Part shown: positions 46,615 to 55,611 of the stretch, one piece after another | How the letters are laid out: each line of letters begins with the position of its first letter | How positions within the stretch are numbered: the first letter of the stretch is position 1 | Assembly (NCBI RefSeq): GCF_007997085.1 | Contig: NZ_VORR01000009.1 | Coordinates: forward strand, 1 to 64,000 | Direction of reading: 5' to 3' | Origin: Polaribacter sp. IC066 | Lineage (GTDB): Bacteria; Bacteroidota; Bacteroidia; Flavobacteriales; Flavobacteriaceae | DNA length: 64,000 bases | The notes under the pieces: generated by a model | Told to the model about the DNA's origin: nothing | Database searches by the model: none | What the model saw: the letters and a program-made list of their open reading frames with translations, nothing else | Position numbers and translations under genes: made by a program

Positions 46615-47468
46615 TTATAACTTTCATCAATGGCTTTGTAGACATTATTGGCAATTTCATCACCCTTACAAAGCGCAAAAATTGTGGGTCCAGAACCAGA
46701 AATTCCAGCGCCCAAGGCACCAGCACTAATGGCACTTGTTTTTACAATATCAAAAAAAGGAATTAACTTTTTACGATACGGCTCTACAATAATATCGACT
46801 AAAGAATTGCTAATTAAATTATAATTATCGGTGTATAAACCGCTAATTAAACCACCCACATTTGCCCATTGAATAACGGCGTCTTTTAACGGAATTTCTG
46901 CTGGTAAAACTTCTCGAGCATCTTTTGTTTTCACTTCTATTTGCGGATGAATTGCCACAACTCTTAATGCACTTGGTACGGGTAATTTTATAATTTCTAG
47001 AGGTTCGTAACTTCTTACTAAAACAAAACCACCATAAATTGCGGCAGCAACATTATCAGCAATCGCAGAACCACAAGCAATTTCTTCGCCAAACATAGCG
47101 AATTTGGTAAGTTCTAATTCAGAATATTTATTTTCTAAAAATTGATTTACGCCAAAAGCAGCGCCGGCAGCACTTGCAGCAGAACTTCCTAAACCACTTC
47201 CAGGAGTAAAACCTTTGTGAATTGTTAATGCTAATCCAAAATCGGCATTGGCTTTTAATAACATTTTTTTCACAACAGCACTTGCTGCATTTTTATCAAC
47301 ATTATACGTTAAAGCTGCACCAGTAATTTTCATTATTTTTACGCCTTTTTCTGCTGTTTTTGTAAAAGTCATTTCATCACCAACCGCATCTACGGCAAAA
47401 CCCAACGAGTCAAATCCGCAAGAAACATTGGCAACAGTTGCAGGAGAAAATATTTTTAAATAATCCAT
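46539..47468 (-). CDS. thrB: Homoserine kinase
   Basis: 309 aa, GHMP kinase family: N-terminal FSPATVANVSCGFDSLGFA, the ATP-binding PGSGLGSSAASAAGAAFG motif and the C-terminal GAGISGSGPTIFAL glycine loop. It phosphorylates homoserine with ATP. It lies 77 bases after thrA, co-directional. Its last 20 or so codons and downstream flank are repeated three times in tandem before thrC. Confidence 0.95.
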   Translation of the reverse strand: MDYLKIFSPATVANVSCGFDSLGFAVDAVGDEMTFTKTAEKGVKIMKITGAALTYNVDKNAASAVVKKMLLKANADFGLALTIHKGFTPGSGLGSSAASAAGAAFGVNQFLENKYSELELTKFAMFGEEIACGSAIADNVAAAIYGGFVLVRSYEPLEIIKLPVPSALRVVAIHPQIEVKTKDAREVLPAEIPLKDAVIQWANVGGLISGLYTDNYNLISNSLVDIIVEPYRKKLIPFFDIVKTSAISAGALGAGISGSGPTIFALCKGDEIANNVYKAIDESYKNTGIKFEMFISKVNSKGMKIIERT

Positions 47469-47545
47469 TTATTTTGGTTTGTGGTTTGTAGTTTTTCGTT
47501 TTTAGTTCAGATGAGAACCATAAACCAACAACAAGCAACCCATAA

Positions 47546-49981
47546 CTATTTATTAGCAATTCTTATTACATCCGCAAAAATACCAGAAGCAGTTACATCT
47601 GCCCCAGCACCAGCACCTTTTATAATTAAGGGGTTTTCAGGATATCTCTCCGTGAAAAATAACACAATATTATCACTTCCGTCTAAATTGTAAAAGGGAT
47701 GGTCTGAAGCAATGTGCTGCAAACCAACATTTGCTTTGCCGTTTGCAAATTCGGCAACATATTTTAAACGACACGCTTTATCATCTGCTTTTTTATAGAG
47801 ATTTTGAAAATGATTTTCATGTTTGGTTAAAGATGTATAAAATTCAGTGTTATTTTCGGTTGCTAATGTTTCTTTTGGTAAAAAAGAATTGTTTTCAATG
47901 TCTTCTAGTTCCAATTTATAGCCACTCTCTCTAGCTAAAATTAAAATTTTCCGAGCAACATCGACCCCACTTAAATCAATTTTTGGGTCTGGTTCTGTAA
48001 AACCTTCTTTTTGTGCTTGAGCAACGACATCATGAAACGTGGCTTGTTCATTATAGTTATTAAAAACAAAGTTTAAACTGCCAGATAAAACTGCCTGAAT
48101 TTTATGAACTCTATCTCCAGAGTTAATCAAGTTTTTAAGCGTGTCTATAATTGGCAAACCTGCACCAACATACGTTTCAAAAAGAAAAGAAGCATTGTAT
48201 TTTCTTGAAACTTCTTTTAAGGTTTTATAATTCTCGAAATTAGAAGCACAAGCAATTTTATTACAGGTTACCACAGAAATACTTTCACGTAAATATTGTT
48301 CATACACTTCAGAAACTCGCTGATTTGCAGTATTGTCTATAAAAACGCTATTTCTATGATTGCATTTTTTTACTTTTTTGTAGAAACTTTCCAGCGTTGT
48401 TGGTTCTCCATTTTCTAGACTTTCTTTCCAGTTTTTTAGGTTGATACCATTGTTATCAAAAAACATTTTTCTCGAATTTGCAATTCCGATAACTCTAATA
48501 TTAAGTTTTAAGTTTTCTTTTAAGAATTTTTTCTGTTGCTGCAATTGTGCCAAAAAGCGTTCGCCAACATTACCAACACCTGTTACAAATAAGTTTAATT
48601 GTTTTATTCGTTCTTCAAAAAATTGTTCGTGTAACGTATTTAAGGCTTTTTTTGCATCCTTTTTATTGATGACCGCCGAGATATTTTTTTCTGATGAACC
48701 TTGGGCAATGGCTCTTACATTCACGTTGTTTCTTCCCAAAGCGCTAAACATTTGTCCGCTTAAACCTTGATGGTTTTTCATGCTTTCTCCTACAACGGCA
48801 ATAATTGCAAGCTCTTTTTCGATGCTAATAGGTTTAATTCTTTTTCTGTCTATTTCTATGCTAAAAGTTTCGTCTAAAAGTTCTTTGGCTTTTTGGGCAT
48901 CATTTTCATAAACGCCCACGCAAATGGAGTGTTCAGAAGATGCTTGTGTTATAAAAACAACGTTTATAAATTGTTGAGAAAGTGTTTCAAATAAACGTTT
49001 CGAAAACCCAGGAATTCCGATCATTCCTCCACCTTCTAGCGTAATTAAGCTAATATCTTCGATATGAGAAATTCCTTTTACACCATTACTATTCTTCGGA
49101 TTTTTACAAATTAAAGTTCCAAGACTTTCGGGGTCAAACGTATTTTTAATTCGAATCGGAATTTCTTGTCTTAAAGCAGGTTGTATGGTTGGTGGATATA
49201 GCACTTTTGCCCCAAAATGTGACAATTCCATGGCTTCTTCATAAGAAATTTCGTTAATAGGAAAAGCTTGTTTTACAACTCTAGGGTTTGCTGTAAACAT
49301 GCCACTAACATCGGTCCAGATTTGTAATTCATCAACCTGTAAAGCAGCAGCATAAATAGCAGCAGAAAAATCTGAACCACCTCTACCCAATGTAGTTATT
49401 TCGATATTATTAGAAGAAATAAAGCCCCCTAAAACAGTAATCTGATGTTTGTTCTTATCAAAAAAATCAATAATATTCTTATTGGTAATTTTAAAATTTA
49501 CTTGTGCATTTAAGTAATTATCGTTTGTAAAGATAAGGTCGCTACTTTCTCCATGCGTTGCATCTAACGTTTCTTTTGCAGCATTAGCAATGATAAAAGA
49601 AGAAAGTCTTTCGCCAAAACTAGAAACTTTGGCTAGGGTTTTATCAGACAATTCTTGTAACAAGAAAACGCCTTCATAAATAGATTCTAATCGATTAAAT
49701 AAAATGTGAACTTCTTTAAGAACTTCTTCTTTGTTTTGGGTGATTAAAGCATCAATTACATTAAAATGTAGTTCTTTTATCGTTTCTAAAATTTCTTTAG
49801 AAAGGGTAATGTCTTCTAAAGCTTTATGCGAAGCTGATAATAGTTGGTCTGTGGTTTTGCCGAAAGCAGAAACAATAATGGCAACTTTATCTTCTTTTGA
49901 TGCGTTTTCAATAATTGCTAAAACCTTTTTTATGTTTTCTGAATTGGCTACTGATGAGCCTCCAAATTTTAATACTTTCAT
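47546..49981 (-). CDS. thrA: Bifunctional aspartokinase / homoserine dehydrogenase I
   Basis: 811 aa. The N-terminal aspartokinase has KFGGSSVAN and TTLGRGGSDFSA, followed by two ACT regulatory domains (about 300-450) and a homoserine dehydrogenase domain with the NAD(P) motif VTGVGNVGERF and the catalytic region FEPDPKIDLSGVD-like (FTEPDPKIDLSGVDVARK). It carries out the first and third steps of the aspartate pathway to threonine. ACT domains imply feedback control, and a threonine-codon leader lies upstream of its start. Confidence 0.96.
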   Translation of the reverse strand: MKVLKFGGSSVANSENIKKVLAIIENASKEDKVAIIVSAFGKTTDQLLSASHKALEDITLSKEILETIKELHFNVIDALITQNKEEVLKEVHILFNRLESIYEGVFLLQELSDKTLAKVSSFGERLSSFIIANAAKETLDATHGESSDLIFTNDNYLNAQVNFKITNKNIIDFFDKNKHQITVLGGFISSNNIEITTLGRGGSDFSAAIYAAALQVDELQIWTDVSGMFTANPRVVKQAFPINEISYEEAMELSHFGAKVLYPPTIQPALRQEIPIRIKNTFDPESLGTLICKNPKNSNGVKGISHIEDISLITLEGGGMIGIPGFSKRLFETLSQQFINVVFITQASSEHSICVGVYENDAQKAKELLDETFSIEIDRKRIKPISIEKELAIIAVVGESMKNHQGLSGQMFSALGRNNVNVRAIAQGSSEKNISAVINKKDAKKALNTLHEQFFEERIKQLNLFVTGVGNVGERFLAQLQQQKKFLKENLKLNIRVIGIANSRKMFFDNNGINLKNWKESLENGEPTTLESFYKKVKKCNHRNSVFIDNTANQRVSEVYEQYLRESISVVTCNKIACASNFENYKTLKEVSRKYNASFLFETYVGAGLPIIDTLKNLINSGDRVHKIQAVLSGSLNFVFNNYNEQATFHDVVAQAQKEGFTEPDPKIDLSGVDVARKILILARESGYKLELEDIENNSFLPKETLATENNTEFYTSLTKHENHFQNLYKKADDKACRLKYVAEFANGKANVGLQHIASDHPFYNLDGSDNIVLFFTERYPENPLIIKGAGAGADVTASGIFADVIRIANK

Positions 49982-50073
49982 TCTGAATGATCGTTATTGA
50001 TGTAACTAAATTGTTGTGAGTTCGTTTTGATGTTGTTCAAAACAAGAGATAACCTGAAATTATATGAATATAA

Positions 50074-50183
50074 GAAAACCCCTAAAGGGTTGTTGTGGTC
50101 GTAGTGCGAATAATTTGACGAGCATACAAACAAACCACAGAAGTGGTTAACGTAGTTTTTGTATTTTTTTTTGTCAAATTCAC
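50074..50183 (-). promoter_or_regulatory. thrL: Threonine operon leader with six consecutive Thr codons and overlapping attenuator hairpin
   Basis: On the minus strand, 100 bases upstream of thrA, an open frame ends with ACT ACG ACC ACA ACA ACC CTT TAG (50105 down to 50082), six threonine codons in a row before Leu-stop. The earlier part is also Thr-rich (NTKTTLTTS...). Read from a GTG at 50183 or TTG at 50177 it gives 31-33 residues with 12 threonines; a shorter start at TTG 50129 is possible and no ATG is in frame. A weak hairpin (AACCC 50091-50087, GGGTT 50081-50077, then TTCTT) overlaps the last Thr codons, and an upstream AACCAC-TTCT-GTGGTT hairpin (50148-50133) could be the competing structure. 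This is the architecture of a threonine-tRNA-sensing attenuator. Confidence 0.75.
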
Positions 50184-50300
50184 TTTGTAAATGTAGAAAT
50201 ATTATTTATTTTGATAAATTTTAATAAGAATTATTTTGAACTATTCTTCAATTAATGCGATGTTCGTAAAATAAAGTAAACAAAATATAATAATATTTAT

Positions 50301-50359
50301 TTTTTTGTGCTATTATTTATTTTTTCTTTAATAATTAAAGAGATATGTTTATTTTAGAT
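50301..50359 (-). repeat. Decayed direct copy of the 3' end of the 521-aa gene
   Basis: The minus strand reads KHISLIIKEKINNSTKK-stop, aligning with KPIALIIKEKMNNNGKK-stop of the gene ending at 50958. The DNA core (TTTTTCTTTAATAATTAAAG) is identical and the flanks are similar over about 59 bases. The copies lie about 660 bases apart in the same orientation and enclose the toxin-antitoxin module. The toxin frame's last codons run into this repeat. Confidence 0.75.
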
Positions 50360-50649
50360 ACTTCTTTAAATTTATCGGGCGTTTTTTATCATTCCAAAAG
50401 AAGACAATAAAAATTGAATCTGTTTTTTCATCAACTTGATACCAAATTTTTGTCTGTGTTGATCATACAAATTGTCTGTGCCCTTTATAATCTGATGTTT
50501 CCCTAAATATGGATTTTGTTGCGGTAAAATTAGAAATTCTTCAACCAAAACTGAAAAATTTAATGCTTCTTTTGTATCCCATTTTTCTATTATAAATTCG
50601 ATTTCATCTTCAACAGATTCAGTAGCTAAACCAATCCATTTAATTCTTA
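50349..50649 (-). pseudogene. RelE/ParE-type toxin with a frameshift
   Basis: The minus strand encodes KWIGLATESVEDEIEFIIEKW...NPYLGKHQIIKG...LYDQHRQK, then, after a one-base shift in an A-run (near 50455-50460), IWYQVDEKTDSIFIVFFWNDKKRP...KKYLK-stop. This is the ParE/RelE fold: two helices, then strands ending in FFWND. No ATG is in the frame at the start, and the frame is broken, so no functional toxin is expected from this copy unless the shift is a sequencing error. It follows the small antitoxin-like gene directly. Confidence 0.65.
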
Positions 50650-50880
50650 TTAAACAAGGTTGTATTTATTTCTAACGCTATTTATCACTTCTTCAGTAGA
50701 ATTCGTTTTTCCTTCATTGATTTGCTGCAATCCTTTATCTAAAACCTTTTTTAAATCGTTAGGAATTTCTTCTTCAAGAATTTCTTCTTTTAAAAAAAGC
50801 TCTAATTTTTCTATCTTTTCAATACTGGCAATTTTCATAAATTGCTCCATAAATTTATATTTTCTGTACACTAAATCCAT
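50650..50880 (-). CDS. Antitoxin-like small protein
   Basis: Up to 76 aa, highly charged and helical (KIEKLELFLKEEILEEEIPNDLKKVLDKGLQQINEGKTNSTEEVINSVRNKY), lying directly upstream of the RelE/ParE-like frame. This is the size, composition and position of an antitoxin whose tail wraps the toxin. A Met at residue 11 or 15 may be the true start, because a TATATTTG promoter-like element ends only about 15 bases before the first ATG. No DNA-binding motif is obvious. Confidence 0.6.
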   Translation of the reverse strand: MDLVYRKYKFMEQFMKIASIEKIEKLELFLKEEILEEEIPNDLKKVLDKGLQQINEGKTNSTEEVINSVRNKYNLV

Positions 50881-50957
50881 AACACAGTATTGTTTTAAAC
50901 AAATATAATAAAAATTACTAAAGTATTTAAAAACCTTATGTCACAGAAACTAGATAT

Positions 50958-52523
50958 CTATTTTTTACCATTGTTATTCATTTTTTCTTTAATAATTAAA
51001 GCGATGGGTTTGTTTTGAATCTTGCTTTCTAACCAAGATAAAATATCTAAATATAAAAAAGCTCTTTTTTCATAAGGATGATTTTCAAACTTTTTTAATT
51101 TCTTGTGTATTTTCTTAAACTCATTTTTTATTTCACTCGGAAAAACATCACTCAAATCTCTAATAGAAGTTAGAAACACTTTCTGTACTTCTTGTAAATT
51201 CTCCATTTTTAAAAGGAACTTATAGGTGTCTAAAAACTGTCTTTCTAAATCATAATCCAAACCACATTCATAATGCGCTATTAAGTTTAAAACCCTCGCA
51301 AAACATTGTAAATCTTCTGCGGAACTTAAGTTTTTAGATTTGATAATCTTTTGTAAATATTCGATACAAATTTCGTTTTTACCCATTCCGAAATACAAAC
51401 AGGCAATTTTGTAATACAGCATTACAATATAATGATGGTCTAGCCTATTTTTATATTTTTCAATTTTTTGATTGATGATTTCAACCAAATACTCACCTTC
51501 AGAAAATGAGGCTTCTAAAAAATGTAAATGAAGCTTATTCGCATACAAATACTGAAAAATTAGCAGCTCGGTATTGGTATTTAACGGAATAATATTTTGC
51601 TCAATTTCTTCTTCAAACAAAAGTAATTCTCTTTTAAAAGTGGTTGTTTTTTGTACAAAAAACGAAGCTTCTAATAAATAATTTTTTCCTTTTAAATAGA
51701 AAACCGGATGTTGAGAAATGTGCTTTTTATCTTCTTTAAATAAATCTACCCATTTAGTAGCGTATTTGTAACTCTGTAAAAAATTCTGCGTTAGAAAACT
51801 AAACCATAAATACGATTTATACAACCATAATTTTTCTCTAAAACCCAAATCTTCAAAATTATATTCGGGTAATCGAGCATTAAAATAAACATTGATAAAT
51901 TCTAGTTCTTCGTTATTTTTCACATACCCATTTTGTAGCAAATGACTATACAATTGTAATGATAAATTAGAGAGTTTGCTCGCAATAACATTTTGCTGAC
52001 TTAATGTTTTAGCTTGCACCGAAAGCTGATCTGCTCTATTGCTTAAACTTCTTGTAATATATTGTGTTTCAATTACTTTTTCGAGTTCAACAATTTCGTA
52101 AGCAATGTTTTTTTCTTCATTTTCTAATGCTAAATTTTTCGCTTTATCTAACAATTTTAAACTCTGTTTATACAAACCTTTTTGATACAAAACAGTGGCA
52201 AAATCTAATTGTTCTCGAATTTGAATTCTGATATTTTTGTGGGCAGGATTTAAACGAAGACTAATTAAAATCTGTTTGTATAAATGTGCTTTTAAGTTTG
52301 ATAATTGCTGTTTTGAAACAATACCACTTTTAATAATAACTTTTTCATCGTAGGTCTTTAATTTCTCTAAAAATTTAAAAAGAGAGAAGAATTTTGCATC
52401 AATATTACCACCTAATCTACCTACATATAAATTAAATTGTCTCTTTTCTGACTTAGTTAAAGACTTAATTAAAACAAAAAGAGCATCATTTTGTTGACTG
52501 GCTAATGTAACAATTTTACTCAT
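50958..52523 (-). CDS. Helical (TPR-like) repeat protein, conserved in Flavobacteriaceae
   Basis: 521 aa, almost entirely amphipathic helices with spacing suggestive of tetratricopeptide-like repeats (for example TVLYQKGLYKQSLKLLDKAK around residue 110). There is no signal peptide or membrane helix. The N-terminal SLTKSEKRQFNLYV motif is, from memory, shared by uncharacterised Flavobacteriaceae proteins next to leucine synthesis genes. Function unknown, probably a protein-protein scaffold. It is divergent from leuA. A second, decayed copy of its 3' end lies 660 bases further on. Confidence 0.65.
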   Translation of the reverse strand: MSKIVTLASQQNDALFVLIKSLTKSEKRQFNLYVGRLGGNIDAKFFSLFKFLEKLKTYDEKVIIKSGIVSKQQLSNLKAHLYKQILISLRLNPAHKNIRIQIREQLDFATVLYQKGLYKQSLKLLDKAKNLALENEEKNIAYEIVELEKVIETQYITRSLSNRADQLSVQAKTLSQQNVIASKLSNLSLQLYSHLLQNGYVKNNEELEFINVYFNARLPEYNFEDLGFREKLWLYKSYLWFSFLTQNFLQSYKYATKWVDLFKEDKKHISQHPVFYLKGKNYLLEASFFVQKTTTFKRELLLFEEEIEQNIIPLNTNTELLIFQYLYANKLHLHFLEASFSEGEYLVEIINQKIEKYKNRLDHHYIVMLYYKIACLYFGMGKNEICIEYLQKIIKSKNLSSAEDLQCFARVLNLIAHYECGLDYDLERQFLDTYKFLLKMENLQEVQKVFLTSIRDLSDVFPSEIKNEFKKIHKKLKKFENHPYEKRAFLYLDILSWLESKIQNKPIALIIKEKMNNNGKK

Positions 52524-52651
52524 AAGTACTTGATAATTATATAATTAAATTTTTTAATGTGAAGCTAGAAATCGTGCAAAGGTCGTTAAATTCATAAGAA
52601 TTGAAGATGTTATTTATAAATTTGATTCACATTAAAGATAATCTTTTCATT

Positions 52652-53830
52652 ATGATGCAAGACAACAAAGTACAAATTTTTGATACAACCTTAAGAGACG
52701 GCGAACAAGTTCCTGGCTGTAAATTAGACACAAAACAGAAATTAGTAATTGCAGAAAGGTTAGATTTACTGGGCGTAAACGTAATCGAAGCGGGTTTTCC
52801 TGTTTCTAGTCCTGGAGATTTTACCTCTGTTTCAGAAATTGGTAAAATTGTAAAAAATGCTACGGTCTGTGGTTTAACAAGAGCTGTTGAGAATGATATA
52901 AAAGTTGCTGCAGAAGCGTTAAAGTATGCTAAATATCCAAGAATTCATACAGGGATTGGTACAAGCGATTCTCATATTAAATTCAAATTTAATTCTACAA
53001 GAGAAAAGGTAATAGAAAGAGCGGTAAGGGCCGTTGCGTATTCAAAAACTTTTGTAGAAGATGTTGAGTTCTATGCAGAAGATGCCGGTAGAACCGACAA
53101 TGAATTTTTAGCAAGAGTTTGCGAAGAAGTGATTAAAGCAGGTGCAACTGTTTTAAATATTCCGGATACCACCGGGTATTGTTTACCAGAAGAATATGGC
53201 GCAAAAATGAGGTACTTACGTGAGAACGTAAAAGGAATCGAAAATGTGATTTTATCATGCCATTGTCATAACGATTTAGGCATGGCAACCGCAAATTCAA
53301 TTGCCGGTGTAATTAATGGTGCACGTCAAATAGAATGTACAATTAACGGAATCGGAGAACGTGCAGGAAATACTGCGCTAGAAGAAGTGGTAATGATTTT
53401 AAAACAACATCCCTATTTAAATTTAGAAACCAGCATTAACACTAAATTATTATACGATACAAGTATTTTAGTTCGGGAAAGTATGGGCATGCCGGTGCAA
53501 CCTAACAAGGCAATTGTAGGTGCGAATGCTTTTGCTCATAGTTCAGGAATTCACCAAGATGGCGTTATAAAAAATAGAGAAACCTATGAAATTATGGATC
53601 CTGAAGAGGTTGGGGTTACCGAAAGTGCGATTGTCTTAACCGCAAGAAGTGGCAGGGCAGCACTAGCATACAGAGCAAAAAAAATAGGCTATGAATTGAC
53701 TAAACTTCAACTAGATACCGCTTACGAGTGCTTTTTAGAAACCGCGGATAAACAAAAAGAAGTGAAAGATGAAGACATCCATATAATTATGGAAAAAGTG
53801 AATAGAACTTCTAAAATAATAGTTGCTTAA
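52652..53830 (+). CDS. leuA: 2-isopropylmalate synthase (short form, no regulatory domain)
   Basis: About 392 aa from the ATG ATG at 52652/52655; the frame is open further up to a TTG at 52601 but that segment lacks family similarity. [12 protein letters not shown] and [13 protein letters not shown] carry the metal ligands, with [13 protein letters not shown]. It condenses acetyl-CoA with 2-oxoisovalerate, the first leucine-specific step. The C-terminal allosteric leucine-binding domain of long LeuA proteins is missing, as is usual in this short class. leuB follows 76 bases later. leuC and leuD are not in the window. Confidence 0.9.
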   Translation: MMQDNKVQIFDTTLRDGEQVPGCKLDTKQKLVIAERLDLLGVNVIEAGFPVSSPGDFTSVSEIGKIVKNATVCGLTRAVENDIKVAAEALKYAKYPRIHTGIGTSDSHIKFKFNSTREKVIERAVRAVAYSKTFVEDVEFYAEDAGRTDNEFLARVCEEVIKAGATVLNIPDTTGYCLPEEYGAKMRYLRENVKGIENVILSCHCHNDLGMATANSIAGVINGARQIECTINGIGERAGNTALEEVVMILKQHPYLNLETSINTKLLYDTSILVRESMGMPVQPNKAIVGANAFAHSSGIHQDGVIKNRETYEIMDPEEVGVTESAIVLTARSGRAALAYRAKKIGYELTKLQLDTAYECFLETADKQKEVKDEDIHIIMEKVNRTSKIIVA

Positions 53831-53906
53831 ATAACAGCTGATAAATTTTGTGTTTATCGGTAATTTAACTAATATTGGTCAGCATAAATAGTAAGAATTT
53901 GAACAC

Positions 53907-55028
53907 ATGAAATATACAATTGCAGTTATTCCTGGAGATGGTATCGGCCCCGAAGTTACAGATCAAGCAAAAAAAGCTTTAGATGCAGTAGCAGAGGCTT
54001 ACGATCATATTTTTTTGTATAAAGAAGCGCAGTTAGGAGCTTGTGCTATGGAGATTGCAGGCGATCCTTTGCCAGATGAAACTGTAAAAATATGTAGAAA
54101 AGCAGATGCTATTTTATTTGGTGCTATTGGTGATCCAAAATATGACAATAACCCGAGTGCGAAAGTGCGCCCAGAACAAGGTTTGTTTCGTTTGCGAAAA
54201 GAGTTAGATTTATACTGCAATGTAAGACCTGTAAAGGCGTATGATAATTTAATTTCAAATTCTCCTCTAAAAAGAGAAGTGATAAAAGGAACAGATTTCG
54301 TTATTTTTAGAGAATTAACTGGCGGAATTTATTTCGGCAAAAAAGAATTGAGTAAAGATCAACAATCTGCTTTTGATGTAAGTTCGTACACCGTTGCTCA
54401 AATTTCTAGAATAACACATTTAGCGTTTAAAGCAGCTCAAAACAGAAAGAAAAAAGTAACTTTAGTAGACAAATCTAATGTGTTAGAAACTTCACGTTTG
54501 TGGAGAAAAACAGTTACAGAAATCGCTAAAGAATATAAAGATATTAAGTTAGATTATTTGTTTGTAGATAATGCGGCCATGAAGTTGATCTTAAATCCGA
54601 AACAGTTTGATGTCATCTTAACCGAAAATCTTTTTGGAGATATTATTTCTGATGAAGCAAGTGCAATTTGTGGTTCTATAGGTTTGTTAGCATCGTCATC
54701 TATTGGCGATGAAAACGCAATGTTTGAGCCTATTCACGGTTCTTATCCAGAAGCAAAAGGTAAAGACATTGCAAATCCGTTAGCGTCTATTTTATCTGCG
54801 GCCATGATGCTAGAGCATTTAGGGTTGCATGAAGAAGCCGATGCTATTGAAAGAGCAGTAGAAAAATCAATTACTTTAGGGATTACGACAAAAGATATTA
54901 AACGCAAAACACAATTTTCTGCTTCCACATCAAAAGTAGGAGATTTTATTGCAGATTATATTAAAAATCAAGACGATAGCAATATGAATTTTCAGAATAT
55001 TCATATGGGGCAGAGTACTATTATTTAA
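53907..55028 (+). CDS. leuB: 3-isopropylmalate dehydrogenase
   Basis: 373 aa, beta-decarboxylating dehydrogenase family: GDGIGPEV at the N-terminus, the LLxxR-like substrate loop (GLFRLRKELDLYCNVRP), FRELTGGIYFG, DKSNVL, the Mg-binding TENLFGDIISDEAS and the NAD-binding EPIHGSYPEAKGKDIANP. It oxidises and decarboxylates 3-isopropylmalate to 2-oxoisocaproate. Same strand as leuA, probably one transcript. Confidence 0.95.
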   Translation: MKYTIAVIPGDGIGPEVTDQAKKALDAVAEAYDHIFLYKEAQLGACAMEIAGDPLPDETVKICRKADAILFGAIGDPKYDNNPSAKVRPEQGLFRLRKELDLYCNVRPVKAYDNLISNSPLKREVIKGTDFVIFRELTGGIYFGKKELSKDQQSAFDVSSYTVAQISRITHLAFKAAQNRKKKVTLVDKSNVLETSRLWRKTVTEIAKEYKDIKLDYLFVDNAAMKLILNPKQFDVILTENLFGDIISDEASAICGSIGLLASSSIGDENAMFEPIHGSYPEAKGKDIANPLASILSAAMMLEHLGLHEEADAIERAVEKSITLGITTKDIKRKTQFSASTSKVGDFIADYIKNQDDSNMNFQNIHMGQSTII

Positions 55029-55611
55029 AAAAAAGAACCGTAAATAAGTAAAGGAAAACACACGTTTCATAAAGAGTTTGTTCTAAAATTATTTATCAAT
55101 TTTGTTAGCTGAAATGAGTTTTTTTTTTGAAGCTATTTCCAGCTTTCATTACTCGCTTTTTTTATGTGAAATAGAAATAACATCTTCTAATTATCCACAG
55201 GTAATCTTATTGTAAAAAGAGATACCTAATATTAAAACATAAAAAAGAGCTCAAACAGGCCATTCAATCTGGGCTAAACTTGTTTGCGAACTTTCACCAA
55301 TAAACAGAAAGTAAAGGCTTGTTAAATCGCAAAAATTCACGTTCGGCAACCGTAAAAATTTTACAATCTTCAAAAAACTTTACGTGATTTTATAGTTTAA
55401 TAAACAACAAATACAACCTTCCTTAAAAAAGAAGGTTTTTTTATGACTTTATTTCAAAAATTGAATATCATAATTTTATATACTTAAAAAACTGAAAGTA
55501 AATAAGTTAAGTATACATTTTAAGACCTGAATTTAAAGAACTGTATGGTGTTTTGTGTCACAAAAATCAAGATAAAGAGTAATTTAGACAAAGAATAGAA
55601 GAAAACTGTAC
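55029..55611 (+). other. Long leader region upstream of ilvD
   Basis: 583 bases without a clear gene. A 33-codon frame from ATG 55114 ends PQVILL-stop at 55213-55215, which is a weak leader-peptide candidate. A terminator-like hairpin lies at 55415-55444. The long untranslated interval between two branched-chain operons suggests regulation of ilvDBNC, but no recognised riboswitch is visible. Confidence 0.4.
55415..55444 (+). terminator. Hairpin-T7 terminator or attenuator before ilvD
   Basis: AACCTTC (55415-55421), a nine-base loop, GAAGGTT (55431-55437), then a T-run. It lies 387 bases after leuB and 168 before ilvD, so it may be either a distant leuAB terminator or an attenuator in the ilv leader. 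Confidence 0.7.

Noticed and set aside
46158..46766. Series of plus-strand ORFs (61-93 aa) with repeated similar proteins
   Set aside because: They are read from the antisense of the tandem thrB-tail units; the repeated protein sequence follows from the 151-bp repeat and has no independent support.
50071..50126. ATG-initiated leader in another frame (MLVKLFALRPQQP...)
   Set aside because: It uses the only ATG near the site but reads across the Thr-codon run out of frame; the in-frame run of six Thr codons before a stop is far more specific.
50430..50470. Programmed -1 frameshift in the toxin gene
   Set aside because: The A-run does not form a canonical slippery heptamer, no downstream structure is evident, and the frame also lacks a start codon; decay or sequence error is simpler.
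52601..52651. TTG start giving a longer LeuA
   Set aside because: The extra 17 residues do not resemble the family, and a double ATG at 52652 precedes the conserved N-terminus.
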